From: Micromonospora terminaliae
Lineage (GTDB): Bacteria; Actinomycetota; Actinomycetes; Mycobacteriales; Micromonosporaceae
Assembly: GCF_009671205.1 (NCBI RefSeq)
Contig: NZ_CP045309.1
Location: 5,784,001 to 5,848,000 of the forward strand
DNA: 64,000 nucleotides
Direction of reading: 5' to 3'
In this document: positions 58,120-64,000 of the stretch, piece after piece
Position numbering within the stretch: position 1 is the stretch's first letter
How the letters are laid out: every line of letters begins with the position of its first letter
Notes under the pieces: generated by a model
What the model was told of the DNA's origin: nothing
Seen by the model: only the letters and a program-made list of their open reading frames with translations
Database searches by the model: none
Made by a program: the position numbers and the translations under genes

Positions 58120-60183
58120 TCAGAGGGCGTCGTTGCGGAGGACCAGGATGGCTATGTCGTCGCGTGGGGGTTCCACCGAGAAGGCGATCGTGGTGGCGCG
58201 GAGGCGGGCCGCGACCACGTCCGCCGAGTAGCCGGCCAGGGGTGCCGCCGCCTCGCGCAGGCGGTCGGTGCCGAACAGCTCCCGGCCGCGCCGCCGCTCG
58301 GTTACCCCGTCGGTGAAGAAGATCAGTGCGTCACCCGGCTCGAGCACGAGCTCGGCGGTCGGGGTGGCGATCGAGTCGAGCAGCCCGAGGGCCGTGCCGC
58401 CGGTGCCGACGAAGCCCGCCCCGCCGCCACCGTGCAGCAGTACGGGCCGGTCGTGCCCGGCCAGGTGCAGGGAGACGTCGAGCTGGTCGCCGTCGCCCGG
58501 CCCGACCGCCGCCAGCGCCAGCGTGCAGTAGCGGCCACCACCGCGCTCGACCAGCGTCTCGTTGAGCCGGCCGAGCACCTCCGGCAGCGGCTTGCCGTCG
58601 CCGACCAGCACCCGGATCACGTCCCGGACCAGCCCGGTCACCGCCGCCGCCTGCACGCCCTTGCCGGAGACGTCGCCGACCACCACGAGCCAGCGGCCGT
58701 CCGGCAGCGGCACCACGTCGTAGAAGTCGCCGCCGACCTCGGCGTCGTCGCCGGTCGGGACGTACTCGGCGGCGAAGCCGATGCCCTCGACCACGGGGAG
58801 CACCGGCGGCAGCAGCGACTGCTGGAGGGTCTGCGCGACCCGCCGGCGCTCGGCGTGGATCCGGGCGTTCTCGATGGCCAGGGCGGCCCGCCGGGCCACG
58901 TCCTCCAGCACCGAGACCTCGTCGGGGTCGTGCCGGTGCCGCTGGTGGCGGCCCACGGCCAGGGTGCCGAGCCGCTGACCGCGGGCGATCAGGGGTACGG
59001 CGAAGCCCTCCATCGGCCCGCTGAGCGGCACCTGCGCGGCGCTCCGCGACGCCTCCCGCAGCCGGGCCTGGATCGAGTCGGGCCCGGTCTCCTGGAGCAC
59101 CCGGTGCAGCTGCGGCAGCACCGCCTCGTCGGCGTGGCTGGCCGCGGCGAGCCGCAGCCGCCCCCACTCGTCGGTGGTGTGCACGGCGCACCACTGGCCG
59201 AGCCGGGGCACCACGAGCTGCGGGACGAGCGCCATGGTCAGCTCGACGTCCAGCGACTGGGCCAGCAGTTCGCTCGCCTCGGCCAGGAAGGTCAGCCAGG
59301 CCGACCGGCGTACGTCGGCCCGGCGCAGCCGGTCGTTCTCCAGGTGCAGGGAGAGCCGCTCGGCGGCCAGCACCGCGAGCGGCCGGGCGTACGCCGACGG
59401 CGCCGCATCCAGCTCCAGCTCCCCGGCGTAGGGGCGGTGCACGGCGAGCGGGACGCGCAGCAGCTCGTTGCCCTCGCGGGGCTGCCGGCCGTAGCGGGCG
59501 AGCACCTGGCTGCCCTGCCCGTCGCCGCGGTCCAGCCGCACCACGCCGCCGGCCGCTCCCACCATCTCGGCGACCCGGCTCAGCAGCCCGGCGGCGAACT
59601 CGGGCAGCGGGTCGTCCGCGTACGGGTCGGGGGTGGTCTGCATGAGCTCGCTCATCGCGGCGGCGCTCGGGCTGCCCCCGTCGGTCGGTGCGGTGGTGGT
59701 GGGCACCGGGCGCGCCTCGGCCGGCTGGGAGGTCGCACCGAGGCCGGGCCGGTCGAGCCGGAACCAGACCCCCTTGCCCGTGGGCAGGTAGGTCGTGCCC
59801 CACCGGCTGGCGAAGTGGTCGACCAGCAGCAGCCCCCGGCCGCGCTCGGCCACCTCGGTGATGTCGGAGGTGGTGTTGCGGACGCCGACCATCAGCTCGT
59901 CGACCGGGCCGGAGGCGAAGTCGGTCACCGTGACGGTGAGCCCCGCCGCGTCGGCTTCGACCTCGATGTCCAGTTCGGTGCGCGCGTGCTCGACCGCGTT
60001 CGTGGTGAGTTCGGTGGTCAGCAGGAGCGCCTCGTTGAGCAGCTCGGGCAGGTCCGCCTCGGCGAGCACGGACCGTACGAGGGCACGGGCGGCCGCGGGC
60101 GTGCGCCGGTCGGCGGGAAGGCGAACCTGCCGGACGTGCTTGTCCGACCCGCCGTTCATGGCCGGCCCCGCCTCCGCTGACAC
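58120..60183 (-). CDS. ATPase-GAF-SpoIIE phosphatase
   Basis: A 687-aa soluble signalling protein. Residues about 20-150 form an anti-sigma-kinase type HATPase ([49 protein letters not shown]). Residues about 280-440 form a GAF domain ([20 protein letters not shown]). Residues about 460-687 form a PP2C/SpoIIE domain ([62 protein letters not shown]). GTG 60183 has GGAGG about 8 nt upstream; ATG 60159 is an alternative. Divergent from the multi-HAMP kinase, it may be that kinase's downstream effector or act on STAS partners elsewhere. Confidence 0.9.
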   Translation of the reverse strand: MSAEAGPAMNGGSDKHVRQVRLPADRRTPAAARALVRSVLAEADLPELLNEALLLTTELTTNAVEHARTELDIEVEADAAGLTVTVTDFASGPVDELMVGVRNTTSDITEVAERGRGLLLVDHFASRWGTTYLPTGKGVWFRLDRPGLGATSQPAEARPVPTTTAPTDGGSPSAAAMSELMQTTPDPYADDPLPEFAAGLLSRVAEMVGAAGGVVRLDRGDGQGSQVLARYGRQPREGNELLRVPLAVHRPYAGELELDAAPSAYARPLAVLAAERLSLHLENDRLRRADVRRSAWLTFLAEASELLAQSLDVELTMALVPQLVVPRLGQWCAVHTTDEWGRLRLAAASHADEAVLPQLHRVLQETGPDSIQARLREASRSAAQVPLSGPMEGFAVPLIARGQRLGTLAVGRHQRHRHDPDEVSVLEDVARRAALAIENARIHAERRRVAQTLQQSLLPPVLPVVEGIGFAAEYVPTGDDAEVGGDFYDVVPLPDGRWLVVVGDVSGKGVQAAAVTGLVRDVIRVLVGDGKPLPEVLGRLNETLVERGGGRYCTLALAAVGPGDGDQLDVSLHLAGHDRPVLLHGGGGAGFVGTGGTALGLLDSIATPTAELVLEPGDALIFFTDGVTERRRGRELFGTDRLREAAAPLAGYSADVVAARLRATTIAFSVEPPRDDIAILVLRNDAL

Positions 60184-60291
60184 CTTCGTATCCTCCACCG
60201 CCGCCGCCCCGGGTGCCAAGCCGCTCGGCCGATCCGGTCGGCGTGGGACAGATCGGGCGCGGCGTCAGCTCGGCGTCGCCGCCCTCGACGT

Positions 60292-60325
60292 GACACGCGG
60301 CAGAATGGTGGGATGGCCGCGTGTC
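60292..60325. promoter_or_regulatory. Inverted repeat upstream of multi-HAMP kinase
   Basis: Arms GACACGCGGC and GCCGCGTGTC with a 14-nt spacer, 40 nt before the kinase start and about 110 nt from the phosphatase start. It might be an operator for both divergent genes. Confidence 0.45.
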
Positions 60326-60365
60326 GGCACGAGCCTGATGGCCCCCGAGCTGAGCGAGGAACTGA

Positions 60366-63300
60366 ATGACCACGGCGAAACAACAGGTAGCCGGGGACGA
60401 CCACGAGGTGCTCCTCGGTGAGCTGGTCGAGGCGCTGCGACGGGTCCGTCGCGGCGACCTCCGGGTCCGCCTGCCCCGACGGGCCGGCCTGGCGGGCGAG
60501 GTGGCGGACTCCTTCAACGACGTGGTGTCGCTCCAGGAGCGGCAGCACCTGGACCTGCGCCGGATCAGCCGGGTGGTCGGCCGCGACGGCCGGCTCACCG
60601 AACGGCTCGACGACGAGGGCCTGGACGGCTCCTGGGCCGAGGGGCAGCGGGCGGTCAACTCGCTGATCGACGACCTGGGCCGCCCGACCACGGAGATCGC
60701 CCGGGTGATCGTGGCGGTGGCCGACGGCGACCTGTCCCAGCACATGGCGCTGGAGATCGACGGCCGGCCGCTGCGCGGTGAGTACCTGCGCATCGGGCGG
60801 ACCGTGAACACGATGGTCGACCAGCTGTCGTCGTTCGCCGACGAGGTGACCCGGGTGGCCCGGGAGGTGGGCACCGAGGGCAAGCTGGGCGGCCAGGCGG
60901 ACGTGCGCGGCGTCGCCGGCACCTGGAAGGACCTCACCGACTCGGTGAACACCATGGCGTCGAACCTCACCGGCCAGGTGCGGTCGATCTCGCAGGTGGC
61001 GACGGCCGTGGCGAAGGGTGACCTGTCGCAGAAGATCACGGTCGGCGCGCGCGGCGAGGTGGCCGAGCTGGCCGACACGATGAACTCGCTCACCGACACA
61101 CTGCGGCTCTTCGCCGAGCAGGTGACCCGGGTGGCCCGCGAGGTGGGCACCGAGGGCAAGCTCGGCGGCCAGGCGGACGTGCCGAACGTGGCCGGCACGT
61201 GGAAGGACCTCACCGACAGCGTCAACTCGATGGCGTCGAACCTGACCAGCCAGGTCCGCAACATCGCCCAGGTCTCCACGGCGGTGGCCCGCGGTGACCT
61301 CTCCCAGAAGATCACGGTGGCCGCCCAGGGCGAGATCCTGGAGCTGAAGGACACCGTGAACACGATGGTCGACCAGCTGTCGTCGTTCGCCGACGAGGTG
61401 ACCCGGGTGGCCCGCGAGGTGGGCATCGAGGGCAAGCTGGGCGGCCAGGCCCAGGTACGCGGGGTCTCCGGCACCTGGCGGGACCTGACCGAGAACGTGA
61501 ACCAGCTCGCCGGCAACCTGACCAGCCAGGTGCGGAACATCTCGCAGGTGTCGACGGCGGTGGCCAAGGGCGACCTGTCGCAGAAGATCACGGTGGACGC
61601 GCAGGGCGAGATCCTGGAGCTGAAGAACACCGTGAACACCATGGTCGACCAGCTCTCCTCGTTCGCCGACGAGGTCACGCGTGTGGCCCGCGAAGTGGGC
61701 ACGGAGGGCAAGCTCGGCGGCCAGGCGCAGGTGAAGGGTGTCTCCGGCACCTGGCGGGACCTGACCGACAACGTGAACTCGATGGCGTCGAACCTGACCA
61801 GCCAGGTGCGGAACATCGCCTCGGTCACCACCGCCGTCGCCAAGGGCGACCTGTCGCAGAAGATCACGGTGGACGCCCGGGGCGAGATCCTGGAGCTGAA
61901 GTCGACGGTCAACACGATGGTGGACCAGCTGTCGTCGTTCGCCGACGAGGTGACCCGGGTGGCCCGCGAGGTGGGCACCGAGGGCAAGCTCGGCGGCCAG
62001 GCCCAGGTACGCGGCGTCGCCGGCACCTGGCGCGACCTCACGGACAACGTGAACTCGATGGCGTCGAACCTGACCGCTCAGGTGCGGAACATCGCCCAGG
62101 TGTCGACGGCGGTGGCCAAGGGTGACCTGTCGCAGAAGATCACGGTGGACGCGCAGGGCGAGATCCTGGAGCTGAAGTCGACGGTCAACACGATGGTGGA
62201 CCAGCTGTCGTCGTTCGCCGACGAGGTGACGCGGGTGGCCCGCGAGGTGGGCACCGAGGGCAAGCTGGGCGGTCAGGCGCAGGTGAAGGGTGTCTCCGGC
62301 ACCTGGCGGGACCTGACCGACAACGTGAACTCGATGGCGTCGAACCTGACCAGCCAGGTGCGGAACATCGCCTCGGTCACCACGGCCGTCGCCAAGGGCG
62401 ACCTGGGCCAGAAGATCACGGTGGACGCGCAGGGCGAGATCCTGGAGCTGAAGAACACCGTCAACACCATGGTCGACCAGCTCTCCTCGTTCGCCGACGA
62501 GGTCACCCGGGTGGCCCGCGAGGTCGGTATCGAGGGCAAGCTGGGCGGCCAGGCCCAGGTGAAGGGGGTCAGCGGCACCTGGCGCGACCTCACCGAGAAC
62601 GTCAACCAGCTCGCCTCGACCCTGACCACCCAGCTCCGGGCGATCTCCCAGGTCTCCACGTCGGTGACCCGGGGTGACCTGACCCAGCGGATCAGCGTGA
62701 AGGCGCAGGGCGAGGTCGCCGAGCTGAAGGACAACATCAACCAGATGATCGTCACCCTCCGGGAGACGACCAAGAAGAACGCCGAGCAGGGCTGGCTCGA
62801 CTCGAACCTGGCCCGCATCGGTGGCCTGCTCCAGGGCCAGCGGGACCTCGGCGAGGTCTGCCGCATGATCATGATGGAGGTGACCCCGCTGGTCGACGCG
62901 CAGCTCGGCGCGTTCTTCCTGGCGGACAGCTCCGAGGGCAGCATGCGGCTGCGGCTCACCGCCTCCTACGGTTACGTCGCCCGCGGGCACGACGTGACCT
63001 TCGGGCCGGGCGAGGGGCTGGTCGGGCAGGCCGCCCTGTCCCGGCGGACCATCCGGGTCAACACCCAGCCCGACGGGCGCCTGGTGCTCCGTTCCGGCCT
63101 GGCCGAGACGCCCCCGGCCGACCTCGTGGTGCTGCCGGTCCTCTTCGAGGGCGAGCTGCTCGGCGTGATCGAGTTCGCCGGCGTGACCACCTTCTCCGAG
63201 CTGCACCTGGCGTTCCTGGAGCGGCTCGTGCTCACCATCGGCGTCGCGGTCAACACGATCCAGGCCAACCGGCGTACGGAGGAACTGCTCGCGCAGTCGC

Positions 63301-64000
63301 AGCGGCTGGCGCACGAGATGCAGGAACAGTCGGCGGAGCTCCAGCGCACCAACGCCGAACTGGAGGACAAGGCGAAGCTGCTCTCCGAGCAGAAGACCAA
63401 CATCGAGACGCAGAACCGGGAGATCGAGCTGGCCCGGCTCGGCCTGGAGGAGAAGGCGCAGCAGCTCACCCGGGCGTCGGCGTACAAGTCGGAGTTCCTG
63501 GCCAACATGAGCCACGAGCTGCGTACGCCGTTGAACTCGCTGCTCCTGCTGGCCCGGCTGCTCGCCGAGAACCCGGAGCAGAACCTGAGCCCGAAGCAGA
63601 TCGAGTTCGCCCGGACCATCCACGGCGCCGGGTCGGACCTGCTCTCCCTGATCGACGACATCCTCGACCTGTCGAAGATCGAGGCGGGCCGGATGGACGT
63701 GGAGCCGACCGAGATCCACTTCTCGGAGATCCGCAGCTACGTCGAGCAGGCGTTCGCGCCGCAGGCCGAGGAGAAGGGCCTCGACTTCCAGGTACGCATC
63801 AGCAAGGATCTGCCGCCGGCGCTGGTCACCGACGCCCAGCGGTTGCAGCAGATCCTGCGCAACCTGCTCTCCAACGCGGTGAAGTTCACCGACAACGGCG
63901 CGGTCACCCTGCGCATCGCGCCGGCCGCCGAGAACGCGGTGTTCGACGTGCCGGCGCTGACCAACGCCCGGCAGGTCATCGCGTTCACCGTGATCGACAC
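60366..64000 (+). CDS. Multi-HAMP hybrid-type histidine kinase, 3' end outside window
   Basis: A soluble kinase of at least 1211 residues with no membrane helix. About 17 HAMP-like modules lie at residues 29-800, alternating [17 protein letters not shown] and [19 protein letters not shown] types. GAF (about 815-970: [20 protein letters not shown]) and a long coiled coil follow. HisKA has His1050 in [16 protein letters not shown]; the HATPase N box is [13 protein letters not shown] (about 1170). The domain order matches fungal-type group III and bacterial multi-HAMP kinases; receivers may follow outside the window. ATG 60366 has GAGGAA upstream. Likely a cytoplasmic osmotic or redox-type stress sensor. 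Confidence 0.92.
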   Translation, partial: MTTAKQQVAGDDHEVLLGELVEALRRVRRGDLRVRLPRRAGLAGEVADSFNDVVSLQERQHLDLRRISRVVGRDGRLTERLDDEGLDGSWAEGQRAVNSLIDDLGRPTTEIARVIVAVADGDLSQHMALEIDGRPLRGEYLRIGRTVNTMVDQLSSFADEVTRVAREVGTEGKLGGQADVRGVAGTWKDLTDSVNTMASNLTGQVRSISQVATAVAKGDLSQKITVGARGEVAELADTMNSLTDTLRLFAEQVTRVAREVGTEGKLGGQADVPNVAGTWKDLTDSVNSMASNLTSQVRNIAQVSTAVARGDLSQKITVAAQGEILELKDTVNTMVDQLSSFADEVTRVAREVGIEGKLGGQAQVRGVSGTWRDLTENVNQLAGNLTSQVRNISQVSTAVAKGDLSQKITVDAQGEILELKNTVNTMVDQLSSFADEVTRVAREVGTEGKLGGQAQVKGVSGTWRDLTDNVNSMASNLTSQVRNIASVTTAVAKGDLSQKITVDARGEILELKSTVNTMVDQLSSFADEVTRVAREVGTEGKLGGQAQVRGVAGTWRDLTDNVNSMASNLTAQVRNIAQVSTAVAKGDLSQKITVDAQGEILELKSTVNTMVDQLSSFADEVTRVAREVGTEGKLGGQAQVKGVSGTWRDLTDNVNSMASNLTSQVRNIASVTTAVAKGDLGQKITVDAQGEILELKNTVNTMVDQLSSFADEVTRVAREVGIEGKLGGQAQVKGVSGTWRDLTENVNQLASTLTTQLRAISQVSTSVTRGDLTQRISVKAQGEVAELKDNINQMIVTLRETTKKNAEQGWLDSNLARIGGLLQGQRDLGEVCRMIMMEVTPLVDAQLGAFFLADSSEGSMRLRLTASYGYVARGHDVTFGPGEGLVGQAALSRRTIRVNTQPDGRLVLRSGLAETPPADLVVLPVLFEGELLGVIEFAGVTTFSELHLAFLERLVLTIGVAVNTIQANRRTEELLAQSQRLAHEMQEQSAELQRTNAELEDKAKLLSEQKTNIETQNREIELARLGLEEKAQQLTRASAYKSEFLANMSHELRTPLNSLLLLARLLAENPEQNLSPKQIEFARTIHGAGSDLLSLIDDILDLSKIEAGRMDVEPTEIHFSEIRSYVEQAFAPQAEEKGLDFQVRISKDLPPALVTDAQRLQQILRNLLSNAVKFTDNGAVTLRIAPAAENAVFDVPALTNARQVIAFTVID
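60828..62759 (+). repeat. Seven tandem 276-nt coding repeats (HAMP pairs)
   Basis: Seven units of 92 codons each, phase-defined at the SSFADEV codons (60828, 61104, 61380, 61656, 61932, 62208, 62484). Each encodes one KLGGQA-type and one GDLSQK-type HAMP module. Units 4 and 6 are almost identical at DNA level over long stretches; units 3 and 7 share the EN-VNQL variant. This points to duplication in pairs and ongoing recombination. Confidence 0.9.

Noticed and set aside
60828..62759. Tandem repeat considered as a CRISPR or satellite array
   Set aside because: Units are 276 nt, in frame and encode HAMP modules; no short repeats with unique spacers.
58331..63719. Very long minus-strand open frames (over 1100 codons) opposite the multi-HAMP kinase
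   Set aside because: They mirror the codon pattern of the kinase and show repetitive Ser/Thr/Arg or His/Gly/Leu-rich sequence without domains. The plus frame encodes clear HAMP, GAF and kinase motifs.

Overview
The window is very GC-rich (low 70s percent by eye), with dense genes, many 4-nt ATGA/GTGA overlaps and frequent GTG starts. Mycothiol-type DinB proteins, an Eis-like acetyltransferase, a Gram-positive-style Tad pilus cluster without secretin, RsbRST partner switching and actinobacterial SOS boxes all point to an actinomycete. A Micromonosporaceae genome (Micromonospora-like) is the best guess. It reads as ordinary chromosome with one IS30-family insertion. No prophage, CRISPR array or large biosynthetic cluster was seen.

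Layout. 1-4069: carotenoid genes crtE-crtI (minus, crtI cut by the window edge), diverging from crtB, which is translationally coupled to a photolyase gene. 4098-10770: enzymes (beta-lactamase-fold hydrolase, disulfide-reductase-like flavoprotein, crotonase), an EamA exporter, an NmrA-like reductase diverging from its likely MerR regulator across a textbook MerR promoter, and a membrane Rieske protein. 10783-21153: a Tad/Flp pilus operon (lipoprotein, Gly-rich secreted protein, CpaB, TadZ, TadA, TadB, TadC, Flp-like pilin, two TadE-like proteins, TadG-like, LysM protein) with a divergent prepilin peptidase. 21169-28374: PAP2 phosphatase and GH65 phosphorylase around a shared control region, a zinc-ribbon protein, and three exported beta-sandwich proteins. 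28607-41378: mixed metabolic, transport and regulatory genes, tRNA-Lys(UUU), BenE with an XRE-cupin regulator, MscL, and a tiny gene behind a perfect SOS box.

41389-47505 is the most interesting block: an RsbV-like STAS protein diverges from rsbR-rsbS-rsbT, an ATPase-SpoIIE phosphatase, a histidine kinase with a degenerate RsbT-like N-terminus, and a response regulator-SpoIIE phosphatase. The six plus-strand genes all overlap by 1-4 nt. This looks like a stressosome hard-wired to a two-component pathway with PP2C output. No sigma factor is encoded here. A second ATPase-GAF-SpoIIE phosphatase at 58120-60183 diverges from a giant soluble kinase (60366 to the edge) built from about 17 HAMP-like modules in a 276-nt tandem repeat.

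47510-58056: an AraC regulator, a mycothiol-type DinB protein, a NodB-NodC-type deacetylase/glycosyltransferase fusion, threonine dehydratase, a prolyl oligopeptidase, a GlcE-like flavoprotein behind a near-consensus SOS box and containing an unusual Gly/Ala/Val tract, then an intact IS30-family element sitting centrally inside a larger inverted repeat.

Many long ORFs on the opposite strand of real genes are GC-frame shadows and were left out.
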